Assembly: GCA_018806985.1 (NCBI GenBank)
Contig: JADANN010000174.1
Coordinates: 1,934,001 to 1,998,000 of the forward strand
Source of the DNA: Angiostrongylus vasorum
Taxonomy: Eukaryota > Nematoda > Chromadorea > Rhabditida > Metastrongylidae
Direction: 5' to 3'
DNA length: 64,000 nucleotides
Part shown: positions 28,155-40,300 of the stretch, piece after piece
Layout of the letters: each line of letters begins with the position of its first letter
Position numbering within the stretch: position 1 is the stretch's first letter
Program-made: the position numbers and the translations under genes
The notes under the pieces: model-generated
Databases searched by the model: none
What the model was told of the DNA's origin: nothing
Seen by the model: only the letters and a program-made list of their open reading frames with translations

Positions 28155-28408
28155 AGCTAATACGAGGTTCGTATGAAATATTTATTCGGCTAATATTTCG
28201 ACATCTTTGTCTTCTTCAGAACCGCATTGATCCGATTCGATGGTCCACAGGTGGACGTCCTCGCGATGTAGGTGTTTGTTGTGGCACCGAGTCAAATCCA
28301 ATGATCATTCTGTCGATCATCGACTCGGTTCAATGCGGTTCTGAAGAAGACGAAGACGTCGAAACGTTAGCCGAGTAAATATTTCATGCCAACCTTATGT
28401 CAGTTCAA
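28155..28408. mobile_element. MITE-like hairpin element, best-preserved copy
   Basis: Terminal inverted repeats of about 65 bp are visible. The left arm has ggctaatatttcgacatctt then gtcttcttcagaaccgcatt; the right arm has aatgcggttctgaagaagac then gacgtcgaaacgttagccga. The central ~110 bp is not coding. The long arms and short length fit a nonautonomous DNA transposon. Confidence 0.75.
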
Positions 28409-28486
28409 TAAAACAAGAAGGTATTAAAATATTTCAGCTCGTGGTCAACTTTATTAGGTGAAATAGAAACTGATAGAATCTACTAA

Positions 28487-28695
28487 TTTTGCCTACAACA
28501 TATGAGCCCTCCTATTCTGTTCTGGTGCTGACCTACCGATGTCTCTATTTAGTGCTAGTGTCTTTCCTCACAAATACGGAACCAATTTTTCAATCCCGAA
28601 CAAATGGAAGGCTTGTTGAACTCGGAGCGCGGGATCGAACCAAAGACCACTTGCACATCGCAGAGCACCTTTAACCAATTTGCTAGACGTGCCAT
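28487..28695 (-). mobile_element. tRNA-derived SINE, family 1
   Basis: On the minus strand from 28692 it begins ggcacgtctagcaaattggt and has ggttcgatcccgcgctccga as the B-box region. The body continues to about 28490 and lacks the tail. Confidence 0.65.
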
Positions 28696-28739
28696 ACCCG
28701 ATGCCTATAAGTTATATTTTTCGGTTCTTTTGGGTCAAT

Positions 28740-29065
28740 ATCCTCATTTCGAAACGAAAATGGTTGAACAATTGTAATTTCGTCCTCTAGAACATGATGG
28801 TGATCTCCAATATGTCGTTGGTGTCCATGGCTGCTGCGTTTGCGTAGGAAATTTTTAAAATTCACATTTCACTTTGAGCTTATTAAATTGTTTAATTTTA
28901 AGCAAGGTTATCATTCAAAGAATATTTCGTAAGTATCATATAACTCTCAAGGCTACACAGCATAATCTATCCTATAGGTCTGGTTTTTTCAATTGCTCAA
29001 CTTCTCTAATGGTCGGAAAGTTATCAGCAGTTATCGAAGAATCAGAACGGCCACATATGCGTTAA
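28740..29065. repeat. Dispersed repeat (shared with 10.9, 32.6 and 50.0-50.5 kb)
   Basis: The blocks catttcgaaacgaaaatggt and aaagttatcagcagttatcg resemble pieces at 11130-11165, 32820-32870 and 50500-50530. Boundaries are uncertain. Confidence 0.4.
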
Positions 29066-29124
29066 AGATTTCTCGGGAAATATTGACCTTTGCGCGTTAA
29101 TTGGGAAGTTAAATGAAAATGTAT

Positions 29125-29335
29125 AGAATAGAAAACACAGTGTCATAACTTTTATATGCGGCCTATTCGTTTTTTCTTGGCAGGGTCCTATGTGAAATAC
29201 AACTATAAGGATGCTGACATATGGCAAAACTTGAAACGTGACGTGAGCTTCAGAACCCACACTATCCTTTCCTGGGACTCACGTGCTATCCACCACACTA
29301 ACAGAAGCCCTTGCTTTGCCTATCTCTCGGCCATA
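29125..29335 (-). mobile_element. tRNA-derived SINE, family 2
   Basis: The tail region (ggcagggtcctatgtgaaat acaactataaggatgctgac) precedes a diverged head with cacgtgctatccaccacact. Family orientation puts the head at the high-coordinate end. Confidence 0.6.
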
Positions 29336-29419
29336 TTTTTTACTCTAACGGTGCTAAAGGCATGAAAAAAGGTAGACAGTAAATAGAAGTTAAAACATTG
29401 TGATTTCGACTGAAGCGTC

Positions 29420-29510
29420 AGTATAACTGGGTTCAATGCCGATATTGCCCCTAGGTCATTCGCCTTAACGAATGATTGCTAACAACATCGGCAGAGCAAA
29501 AAAGTGAACA
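29420..29510 (+). repeat. Short dispersed repeat (second copy 36305-36375)
   Basis: Both copies contain gggttcaatgccgat, a block gaccccta/ctccccaga followed by gtcattcgcc/atcaatcccg, and aacgaatgattgct/gacgggtgattgct. Confidence 0.45.
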
Positions 29511-30608
29511 CGTGGACTCTCGGGTGCAATTGCGGGTTCAAAGTCCACTGAGGTTCTGAGTTCTGCTCACAGCTCAAAATCCTTGTAGTTATATGATTAA
29601 GCACCTGGAAGGTAATTACAGTTTACGAAAAAGAAATGCTTTCACATTACATTGCAGGCTTCTACTGCGTTACTGAAAGTTTTCTCGTTTATGAAAATCT
29701 CTCACTTTTCAGTGATGTAGAACTACTATGTTTTAACTGCGTGTGCATTTTGGAGAATTTATTCAATATTTCTTTGAATTTTCCTTAGAGAGACGAGGAT
29801 ATAAGTAGCAAAGTATCTAGAGGATTCTCTGTAGGTTCAGCTTTAAGGAAATTTTTTATTTGTGAAAAAAAATTGCAGAATTAAGTTGGATAGGATAATT
29901 TTGCCAGTTTTCTTCCTGACCAAGATGAGCTTAAGCGGGCACGTGGCCTCAGATCATCAACCATTTGTTTAACCCATTCCGCCCGTTTGAACACTACGGT
30001 GTCCTTAGCGATCTAAACGGAACGACCGTATGGACATAATAGGGTCCATGTTGAGTTTAATGGGCTCCAGAGATTTTTACCGGCCTATGTAGACTGGTTC
30101 GATAGTTAATCGGAAGCAGGTCAAAATAGGATAAGTGGGACCAGAAAAACCATTCAGTAGACTTAATGATTTACAAAAGAGCTTTTTTGGGAAAAGTTCG
30201 TTGACTGGTAATTCGAGTAATAATTAACTGTTATTTCGTTTTCATCCTTACCATGACTAATGGATGTTTCATGAGATATGTGGGTATTATATAGAAGATA
30301 CTGAAATGGACTTGATATAGGCTGGATAACACTTCCAAATGCAGACAGCGTTGTATTTGCATAATGGACCATAGTAGCACAGCAAATAGTATCATACACA
30401 TCATTCATGCTCGTAAAACGATTGAGCAAAGTCTCTTCTACAATTCAGTCATGTTCAAAATCTCCCAAGACATCCATTAATTGAAAAAAAGTTTTTTTTA
30501 GTCAAAAAACCAGAAGTCCTGCTGCCAACGAAAAATCCAAGCGGTACATCCCACTCCTAGGATGTTGGTCATCTGGTAGGCTCGTCTGACATCGAGGATT
30601 GACGTATC

Positions 30609-30947
30609 GGCATGAAACCAATTTTTTTTATAAATGCGTCGTTTTTCTTCTTCAGCAGTCGCGACCTTGTTATACAGCATACATTTACTTCCGTACAAAA
30701 ACACATACAGTACAACAGTAGCTTTTCGTTTCGGCAGTATCTCTTTCTTCAGAGCCGTTTTTTACGTGCCTTCCACTGCACTCCACTGCTGTGAAAGGCA
30801 CGTAAACAAACGGCGGTGCTGAAACGTCAGCTACTGCTGTACTGTATGTGTTTTTTTGTACGGAAGTAAATGTATGCTGTATAACGACCTCGCGATTGCT
30901 GAAGAAGAAAACGGCGCGTTTATAATCCAATGCCGAGGTTGATAGAA
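30609..30947. mobile_element. Hairpin (MITE-like) element with ~130-bp arms
   Basis: The left arm (ttcttcttcagcagtcgcga, tatacagcatacatttactt, gtacaaaaacacatacagta) is repeated inverted on the right (tactgtatgtgtttttttgt, aagtaaatgtatgctgtata, cgcgattgctgaagaagaaa). The centre is near 30778. No protein is encoded. Confidence 0.75.
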
Positions 30948-31899
30948 AGTCGATCCTGGGAACTAATTTTCTTCTCTGAACAATTTAGATTCTTACTTTT
31001 ATGTCCTAACATTTAATGTTTATTTTTGTCTACATTTTATGTAGTTCTCATATAATTCTACCTTTCTTAATCATGAACGACATTAGATGTATAACAAAAA
31101 TTAGGCTGCGCTTAGTATAGCATGTAAATGTGAAATGAGACACACCGTTAAACTCTTGTAATGACTGGTGAATTCTCTTGTAGGTTATCTATACAGCAAA
31201 TGTTCATTCCCTCATCAAGGTCGACTATCAAGATTAAAGAGTAGTTCGACACTACCATTCGGGAGCGTAGCTAAGAATAAGGCTAAATTATGAGACATCG
31301 TTGCTAGCTACTTAAGGGTACTTTCATGCCAAAGTCTTTGGAATTAAATGATGCAGTGCAAAAGTCTTGTTGTTCTTGGTCTCCTTCATGTAAGCACTGC
31401 ATACTGTGCAGTCCTAACGAACGGCATAGGGCGACGCTACTGTGCCAAGTCCAGTCATTCGATGATTAACGAAATCCCATGTGTTACACAAATCTAGTTC
31501 GACGATGATTCAGTTACAATTTTTTTTCCAAGAAGTATTTCCATTCTCATGTTAGCTATAGCTCTCGCATGGCCAGATGAGCTGTCCAAGATCCGCTCGT
31601 TGGTAGTAGACCTGTCTGAGGTAAGCAAAACAGTTACTTATTTTCTATGTTGTTTTTAATTTTTACATGATCCGACGTCACATATTGTAAGAATCGCAGC
31701 ACTTCTCTCATTCGATTCGTTTCCCACACATATCCACGAAGGCCTTCGGATTTGTGTGTGGATTGCGCTGCTGCTTCAGCCTCTATTGTGACTGTCATTG
31801 GATTCTAGTCAAGTATTTACTACTTGGAATTCTGTGATAGCCGTGGTAGGGAGCTACAAGGTTTTCAGTATAAACAGTCGCTATCATTTATTTATTGTA

Positions 31900-32036
31900 G
31901 AGGTTTCATCGACGTACGAATATCCTGATCATAGGACGACGAAACAGTTAGTTAGCTTGACGCAGCTACGAACCAGCGACTTGCGCATATTATTAAACGG
32001 TATCTCTACCGCTGCACTATCCGCGCGCTTACAGTG
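31900..32036 (-). mobile_element. Possible third tRNA-derived SINE
   Basis: The minus strand from about 32030 reads gcgcggatagtgcagcggta (A-box-like), then cgctggttcgtagctgcgt (weak B-box-like). Only one copy is obvious, so this may be a lone decayed tRNA-related sequence. Confidence 0.4.
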
Positions 32037-32569
32037 ACTTGTGCAATCGGAGAAGTGATTTGTATTATAAATGCTTGAACATATTCAAATATGAAACAAC
32101 ATCATACGCCTTCCTATCAGAAGATTTTGAACTTATTACGTGTTTTTTGCTTATACTGATGTGAATATAAACGATGTGATCAAAGGGAGGTTGCTGGGTG
32201 TACGATGAACTGCGTGTGGTCCGAATTTTTTATAGTTTTTTTGACACTCAGTCACTTTTTTTACTATGTAGTGGTTTGTACATAGTAAGATTGCTATTGG
32301 GAAGAAGTCAGCCCAGCTTTTATTAAGCGTTCTATAATTATGGTGCTTCCATTCCATTATTCGAATTGTTTCTTTCCCATATAAAGAGAGTAATTGAGTC
32401 TGAATTAATATTCAGATTCCGACGTGACTTAATTTTCATCCATACAATGCGAAAATAACAGACCCTTTTGAATTCGAACCAAGATTTCTCATCTCAAAGT
32501 GAGCTTCATTAATTGACATAAAACCCATAAGAATACGCAGATCTTTGCCAATAAGATACTACCTTTCTT

Positions 32570-32880
32570 ATCCCGCCAATGTGAAGTTTGTATTGGTGGA
32601 TTTCATCCAGCGCAATGGTGCTCCCGAATGAATCGTTTGCGCTTGCCAGGGTTGCGATGGGAACTAAAAATTCAGACTTCATTTTTCCATTATTTGGAAA
32701 TTTTAATTCTAAACAAGTTTGGAAGTGAAGTGGATTTTTGGATTTTTGCAAATTCTCGAATAGATAGAAGTCTCTTCTATGGGTCGATTTATGGAGTTCT
32801 CAAATCCCCAATTATTGCCATCATTGAGAAATTATCAGCAGTGGTCGAAAAAAACAGCTTCGAAATCGAAGTGTTGAAAT
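32570..32880. repeat. Dispersed repeat, partial copy
   Basis: Contains tggatttcatccagcgcaat and gagaaattatcagcagtggt, related to ggaatttcatccaacaggac and gaagttatcgtcagttatcg at 50.26 and 50.5 kb. A further fragment lies at 33720-33790. Confidence 0.4.
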
Positions 32881-33049
32881 AAAAAAGTGCAAGCGTAGAA
32901 TCTTTACGAAACCAGAATTTGCTGCCTCAGGTAATCGACTACAAGCCAATGTTCTCCCTTTTTTTATACGACCTGTCACAACTACTGTATGGGTCCCAGT
33001 CGAACATTTCGCATGTTGTTTCGGTTGCTGCTTGAGGTTTGGTGTATCA

Positions 33050-33235
33050 GTTACGGATGTCTTTGAATGTTGGCTAAGTCGGTTCTCCCTAGAGTTTTGA
33101 AGTACCCGTGCTAGACTTGGACTGCACTTGGACTGCAGGGAGTGAACTATTCTCAGGCAAGTCTGGCACGAATTTCTCCACCTCGGTAGGATTATAAGTT
33201 TAGTGGGTTCTTCGCAGGGGTGCAACCAGCACCGT
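33050..33235. repeat. Dispersed repeat family 3
   Basis: Contains gtctttgaatgttggctaag and cggttctccctagagttttg, matching 19720-19965 and 35440-35670. Confidence 0.45.
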
Positions 33236-34462
33236 GCTCGTAGTGAGTGGCTTCTATCAGTACGGTGTTCGTTCCTGCCTTTAGTAAAGTTATAACATGG
33301 GGAATACTATTGAAACGTGGTGCCATTTAGTGTAAGTTGGCTGTGTGTACACCAGTGTTTTGAAAGTTTCAAAAGTTTGTTTTTTATTAATAGAGACTTC
33401 TTCTTTTTTCCTTATTTATTTCCTGTGGTAGATGTAATGTGATATTTGGAAAAGTTTTAACAAGATACTTGGAGAATTTTTTGTTATATTTCTTTACACT
33501 TGCTGGGCCACGTAACCTCTGAAGGAGTCAAATACTGCGAAAAATAATAACTCCATTCAGATTTAATAAACGTATCTCAACTTGTAGTAAATCTTTTAGT
33601 TGCAATAAGAACTTGAACTCTACATATGTTTGCCTGTAGGGTAAAAGTTCCAGTGTTTTAGTATCGTGATTTTCTGGAGCTGGTAGTAAATATTTCTTTT
33701 TTTGCATCCGGTCTCATATCCTAAACAAAACTGCAAATGAACAAGCGGGATTTCCTCCAGCAGGACATGAGGAGTTCTCAAATGTATCATTCATCTTTTT
33801 TCATATGCTTTTGACTTTTGATTTTTTCATATTCTTGAAGTTTTCGCAACAGCTGCTCGCCCTCATTTGTGGATCGGAGGAGGCTTCAAAGAGTGGTACC
33901 GATTCCCAACAATGGAGTGGTAGGGTGCCTTAATTGAATTACTACGGGGTCGAAGTATGGCCTTGTGCGTATTGAACAACATGTCTACCCACTGTGGTAG
34001 TCGCGCTCCGATAAATGTATATATAGGTGTAAAAATTACGTATTGCTTGTCGTGGCGTGACATATTTGGGTGTCAACTTCTTTTCCCTTCGAATCCATTT
34101 ATAGCAAATTTTCATGATTGCAATGACGGCTGATTGGTCGAAAAAATATCGACCCAACATCCTGCTGGGCGCTCCTATGCATTTGTAGGAACATACACAA
34201 AACCCTTCTTGTCCGTCTATTTCCTTTTTTTCTGTCATGTTTCCTCATGATCAGTTTGTCCATTCGTTTGAGGAAATGCTCCAGTCGTTCATGTTATTTC
34301 TGAGACTCGCGTTTCAGTTGTGCAGGTCAGTATCGTGTGTTCCAGCTAATAATTTCTAAGAGACTTATTCTGAGGGCGACGGTCCGCTTGTGACATTGCT
34401 TTAGTGCCATCCCACGTTCCGGTATTACAACGTGCTAACAATTGGGATCGCCTTTGTTTCAG

Positions 34463-34628
34463 TGGTGTTATTTATGAATCATGTTGCTGGCAAAACGAAA
34501 ATGCGATATTGCTCATCCTCCCACAGAACTGACATTGTCCTTCCTCATGAGCCAGTACGTCTTTCTAATGGAGCATGCGAAAAGCTCCGGCGAAATATTC
34601 AAACCGCATGCGACAGAGATTGCAGTCG
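34463..34628 (+). other. Candidate exon of a small cysteine-rich secreted peptide
   Basis: A tttgtttcag acceptor opens an exon that reads VLFMNHVAG, then KMRYCSSSHR, and ends ACEKLRRNIQTACDRDC. It finishes at a good donor (cg|gtgagc). The four cysteines and the last block recall the B chain of nematode insulin-like peptides (C-x11-C-x3-C), but here the spacing is C-x10-C-x3-C. The upstream exon with a start and a downstream CC-type A-chain exon were not found. Family assignment is therefore only a suggestion. Confidence 0.3.
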
Positions 34629-35439
34629 GTGAGCGCCAATATGTGGGAGGAGGGTGAGCACCGTCGTCGATCTCTTCACAGAACGCCATTCGTTCCACCA
34701 TTTAAAATGCCTTATCTCAATTGAAAGAGGTCAAGAACAAAGGCGAAACCTATACCACTTCCATCCTCTTTATCCTTTATCCTTTGCTGAACTCTTTCTT
34801 GATCCTTAGAGGATTCTTCATTACAGAGGGGGTTTAAATACTAACTGCTACTGGTGAAGATCCTCACTTTGAATTATGAAGGTTATTTGTGTCACCAGTC
34901 GTGTACAAACGAGGAGTTTATGGTTTTGCAGGGAGCATGTAAGAGATAGCAGGAGTGCTTTAACAAATCCGCCAATATTTGTGCTGAACGCAGACGTGAT
35001 CGAAAGTGAACAATTTGTCCTTTCACTATTGAACAGGCACCTCAACCCATGGTGAGCCTTGTCTTTCCTGGGTCCCACACCCCTCTTTTTTCTCGCTCCT
35101 TTTTTGTCAGCGTGTAGACAGTCACTGTAGTACATTCGAATAACTTTTGGATAATTTACAGCATTTTTCGTGAACGATCCTCAAAAGTCAGTTTTTACTA
35201 TTGCCTTACTAACTCATTTTGTAGGATATCCCTTCTTTGACTCAGTTTCTATTTCTTTGATTGTGATTACGTGAGCCGACATCAAGTGTATCATCCCGTA
35301 TATCTCTCCGGATCCCAGCCCTTCTTGACTCAGTTGGTTTCTTCGCACACCTTTCCTCCACGGCCACGGACGTCTTGAAATTTTTCTCACGTTCAGTTTC
35401 GACTCCTGCTTGAGGATTCTTTCATCTTCGTCGCGAATG

Positions 35440-35670
35440 TCTTTGAATGCTGGCCCAGTCGAGATCTGTAATCCTGGGATAACTTGCTAAAGTGTTGCTA
35501 CGTGGATTGCACGTGGTTTTTGCCCCTGTTCACAGAAAAAGGCTGGTAGCAATTTTCCGACCCCGGAAGGATGAGGGGGCTCGGTGGGCCCGGGAGGAGT
35601 CGGGCCAATGTGTGGGTAGGTTGGGACGTCATCGTAATTAACGGGGTCACTACCACTGTGATAGCCACGC
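35440..35670. repeat. Dispersed repeat family 3
   Basis: Contains gtctttgaatgctggcccag, ttgctaaagtgttgctacgt and ccccggaaggatgaggg; see 19720-19965 for the family. Confidence 0.5.
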
Positions 35671-36194
35671 TATAACTTAGTTTATCACATAGAATTATGC
35701 GGAATTCCGTGCATTCTGTGCAAAAAGTTCTTTGAACTCTCATTTTTTTGGTGTATATCGCTTTTTCACTCACTCTTAAGCTTCTCATTGAGTTGCTTTT
35801 TTAAACAGTGTTACACTTGCGCTGTAATTTTTCCTTGAAAGCATCATGGTTTTTATGGCATAGGCGTACAGTGAGATAGACTTCATCTCCTATTGGAAGC
35901 GGTCTGTGTGAAAATGATAGAGTGTCAAACGCGCTTTGGATGTTTCTATATCCAAAGTAGGTTATCTATATTCCGGAAGAAAGTCTTTCATGTTGTAAAT
36001 CCATGAAAAATGTTTGCATTGAGATTGGTGATTTCGGTGTCATCTGCAACGAGTTATCAGTTCATCATCTGCGTACTCCACACGTGTTTTCTGCCATGTC
36101 ACCTCATCTTAATTTTTGTGCCACTAATTTAATTTGTAGAGAGATAATCATAATCTTAGCCTTTTTATTTGCTGCTTATTCCTTTTAGTTTTGC

Positions 36195-36275
36195 AAATAC
36201 CTGAACATTATAGAAGTTATATTTCGCAACATACCCTGCCGTTAAAAAAGAATAGGCAGTAAATAAAAAGGTTAA
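36195..36275 (+). mobile_element. tRNA-derived SINE, family 2, 3' fragment
   Basis: Runs from ttttgcaaatacctgaacat through ataccctgccgttaaaaaag to ggcagtaaataaaaag, the characteristic family 2 end. Confidence 0.6.
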
Positions 36276-36399
36276 GATTGTCATTATAAATATATCCTCA
36301 GCTTAATTGGGTTCAATGCCGATTTGGGCTCCCCAGATCAATCCCGTTGACGGGTGATTGCTGATGGCAAAAGATCGATAGAACTAGCTGAGAGACAGG

Positions 36400-36560
36400 C
36401 GAAACTAAAGGACCCGCATGATGTGGTGGTGAACGCGTTACTCCCCGGAAAGGACAATAGCGTGTCTCGTTCCCCACCGCAGACACCTGCGGTCCGGAGT
36501 TTTGCAAATATCTCAGCATTATAGAAGTTATATTTGCAGAGACAGTTAAACACTATTTTG
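36400..36560 (+). mobile_element. tRNA-derived SINE, family 2, 5' part
   Basis: The head has gatgtggtggtgaacgcgtt and ctccccggaaaggac. The part after it reads ggagttttgcaaatatctca, as in the copy at 21225-21375. Confidence 0.55.
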
Positions 36561-37314
36561 ATAATGTAGACAGAGTATTCGCTTGTCGCACTCAAAATGT
36601 TTATGGAAGGCATCGATTTTCTACGTATTAACTAATGACGGTTCTGTTGATGTGCTGCTACTATGATTTCGAGAACTTGCACGTAATATGAAGCTAAAAC
36701 AAATCATCAGTTCCCTGACGGAGAACATCGGAGGATAAGTGATGTTCCATCATTTGTAGTGCCAGTAAATTTTCTCTTTTTTTAAATCTAAACCTATGGA
36801 TTTCATATTCTTGCAAAGCAGTCACGAAACTTCTGGTGACTGTATCCTCTTTCATCCTGCCACATATCATGAAGATAATGAGATTAACCAGAATTGCTAC
36901 TCCGACTTAGAGTTATGAAGTTTAGTTTCGTTCGCAGTCGCATATGCAGTCTTGTTTGGTTGGCGTCGTTTGTATTTATGAGGTGATGATGGCGGTACAA
37001 TGAACAAGAGTTTTTGTAAGTTCATTTGTCAGTGCGACACGGTTGTAACAGTCAACATTGTTGTATGGGAATACAACATGAATTCATTGCGCCGCTACCA
37101 CAGTGACTGCTTTATGGTTCTCTATAACATTTTGCTTTAGTGGCTTGCTTTATTACCACGTCCTTTATAATGTTCAGGCAGTTAAATTCTATAGGCTATA
37201 CTGAACATAAATGTTCTATACATATGGAAAATAAGTGCTTATCTCGATTTTTTTTCGTACATGGTCGTGTTAACCTTGTCAAACATGTAAATTTCATAGC
37301 ATAATTAGGGAACT

Positions 37315-40300
37315 ATGGTTGTGGGTGGCTCCGGGCGGAAGACCAGCGTTGTGTCAGGACCATCTCCGGATCGTTTTCATGTCTTCAGCAAAAATCATGA
37401 GATGGATTTCGCGAAAATCTATCTCGCGATGCAAAAGGGTCATAAGGTCCGTGTAGCTGCTAAAGCATTCTTATTATTTGATAATACGGCAACATCAGAA
37501 ATTATAACTATAAATAGAATGAAATTTGCGTAGGTGTGCAAGATCAATGTGCTCAAGAAATGGGATCCGACATACAAGCTGTTAACGCTTAACATGGAAA
37601 CACGGCAGCTGTTTCTCACCAAACTTGAGCAGACGACTGTGCGGTGGGGTTTTCGTGACCGAAACCTTATTTGATTATTAAGCTTCGATTATTAAGGAAA
37701 GGAAAGCATTGATCCGCTTTTTGCGATCGTTCTCTTTGCGCTTCACTAACATCTACATTCTTATTGATTTTTCTAGGGTTTTACCACACACGGTAATATT
37801 CTCGACCAAATATACTCTCTGAATGCAACTAAAAAGAAAAAGTACTGGATAACTCATAAATCACTGCTTAATGAACTTTCTAGTCTAGTCTGTAGTAGAG
37901 ATTCGCCTAGAACATCTTTCTCTATCAATTGGCTGAATAATTTGTATCGGATGAAATGGAAGTTCTTTAGAGGTAAGCCAATTGTCCTCGATGTCCGCCA
38001 TGTGCGCGAAGTTCAAACTTTGGACTACAAGTTATCTGCAATCCAGATTGGTGACAAATGGAAGAGGGATCGCGAAATCCAGAACTTCGATCCTCTTAAA
38101 ATTCTTGTGATCGCCCACGGTACCCAATTTACACTCAAGGAATGGACGCTTTTATGTGAGTCATTTCATAAGTGGTGCCTATGATTTCGGTTGCCAAAAT
38201 GTATTTTGTAAAAATTGGAGGAAAACTGATTGTTAGGCAAAGTGACGTGTCGAATTAAGTGGAATGTAAAAAATATCGACATTATGAGAAATAAAACACG
38301 AGGTTTGTAAACAAAAGAAAAATAATGCTGACCTGAGACGCAGAAGTGGTGAGCGTGTCGGTACATAGTTTATGAGAGATGAGCTACCGAAGGTTTTTTT
38401 CCAATGTTTTTGCTAAGAGATTTTAATTGGGATCGCTAGCCCAGAATGAACACAAATCTCTGGACCACTTGCGATAATCCTAGCAGGATGCCCATTACTC
38501 CTTCCTAACTCTCGCACAGTAGCTCAACAATGTACCATTGAGTATTTATTTTCTTCTATTTCCACTCCTTACAACATTAGTAGTAGCTAGTCATTGCTGT
38601 AGTCGTGGAAAACCAATTAATACTATGCTAGTGGGTGCATTTTGTGGGAAGACTACTACAGTATCGGTGTCGAAGACATATCTTCCATGTGTTCCACACG
38701 GGATTTGTTATCCAGCAAATTCTCGCTGGAACTCGCTTCTTCATGTAATTATGTTTACGGTGGTACAGGCAGCCATTGTAGCCTCAGTCGAAGAGTTTCT
38801 TTGAAAACGAAGATGAACTTTGGGTAATATTTTCCTCACTCACGAATGATTAATAGCTAACTTTCTTGAAAAAAATAATCAACCACGAGTAATATGTTAC
38901 TTTCTCACTAATTTCCACAACCAGTTCCTATGAAATAGAAACCAAAGCATTTTATGTAAAATCGGAAAATTTAACGACATCACGTAAAAACTCAGCAGGA
39001 CCATTAATCCCCGTCCAATAATAGTAGAAAATCTTAATAATATTTGAACTGAGTTATACTGTCCGCTGTGAATTACCATGTTGAGTAGCGTCAAGAAATC
39101 TCAGTAGTAGTTTTGGGACCGCCAAGTTTTTTCTAAAGGACTTCGTCAGTAGTGCCGTAAAAGTCGTGAGGAAGAACGTGCTTATATGCTTCTTTTTTCA
39201 GTCTTTATCAAGTTTTTCATATCTACGACGGTGAAAACTGCAGCGGTGTTGATCTAGCGCCACCTAGAATTTCAAGTTATGAAATATCTGTAAAATCTAT
39301 GAAACGTCCAAAACAACATTTTTAAATACTAGTTGGTGGGTTCTGCATATTAATATCTAATATGTAAGTGGGCACATGTAGCGCAGTGGTTAGAGGCGCC
39401 TTGCAGTAAACATGTGTTCTATCCCGCATCCAGGTTAGCCAAGCCTTCCAACTTTCCGGTCGAAAAATTGCAATCAGACCTCTTTGAGAGAAGCACTGAC
39501 GCAGTATATCGGTAAGCCACAGTGAATCATTGTGTAGACTAGATATATATTCAGTCATCTCTAACGATGCTTAATGAAGTCGAATGCATCCCTGAAGGAT
39601 TGATCAACGCCGAGAGCTTTATTTTTTTTATTATATAAGTACTGGGTAGGAGGTAGTGCAATGATGAGTGATGCCGCCGGTCAGAAACTGAAGTCGCTAG
39701 TTCGACCGCATCTCTAACGCTGTTATCCAACACACGTGGGAGTCCCTTAATTTGTCTATCTCTAAGATTGCAAGCAGTACCGACTCAACCGGCATTCTAC
39801 GACATTCGTACGGGAGCCGAATTCCTCAATCAGCAGCCGAAACAACACATGGAATGTTCGAAGACTTATGGACGAGGAATGTGAGAAAAAAAAACGAATC
39901 GAATGCAAGAAGTTCTGGGATCCGTGCAGTAGATGTTATGACGGGTCGTGTGAAATAGAATAAATGAAATGAAATATAAGCGCCGAAGACCACGTGCAGT
40001 AAGGATTTAGGAACGATCCACCATTGTTATTTCAGGACTCCAGAGAAATTCGTTTTCGACTAGCAGTGAACATATCAAAGAGGAAGGAAAGCTAGAAATC
40101 TTCAAACAGTAGTTGAGCCCTTACCAGTATCGTACCAGTTCCGTGGATGATGAACACGAAGAGAGCCCAGACGACGCCCAACACGGCCCTCTAGTTTGCT
40201 CCAGTATTATAAAGCAATTTGTACAGATGATTAATTGTGTGATGGTCCTTTACGACCAGATACAATTATTTTGCAATCCATATGGCTGACCAAGTAATAT

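Larger units (their letters stand above)
34640..37314. other. Intergenic region upstream of the PLC gamma gene
   Basis: Contains repeats at 35440-35670, 36195-36275, 36305-36375 and 36400-36560. I see no further exon. The last few hundred bases before 37315 are AT-rich and probably hold the PLC promoter. Confidence 0.4.

Noticed and set aside
37777..37970. Extra PLC exon reading [11 protein letters not shown] and onward
   Set aside because: The frame is open but out of phase with the preceding PH exon. The acceptor at 37970 gives correct phase and a continuous PH domain ([18 protein letters not shown]).
38538..38830. Small secreted cysteine-rich peptide inside PLC intron 3
   Set aside because: A hydrophobic stretch precedes cysteines, but there is no ATG, no convincing acceptor, and a second frame is equally open.
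39650..39960. Possible gene fragment after the SINE at 39.4 kb
   Set aside because: The open frame has no ATG-linked domain, splice support or recognised motif.
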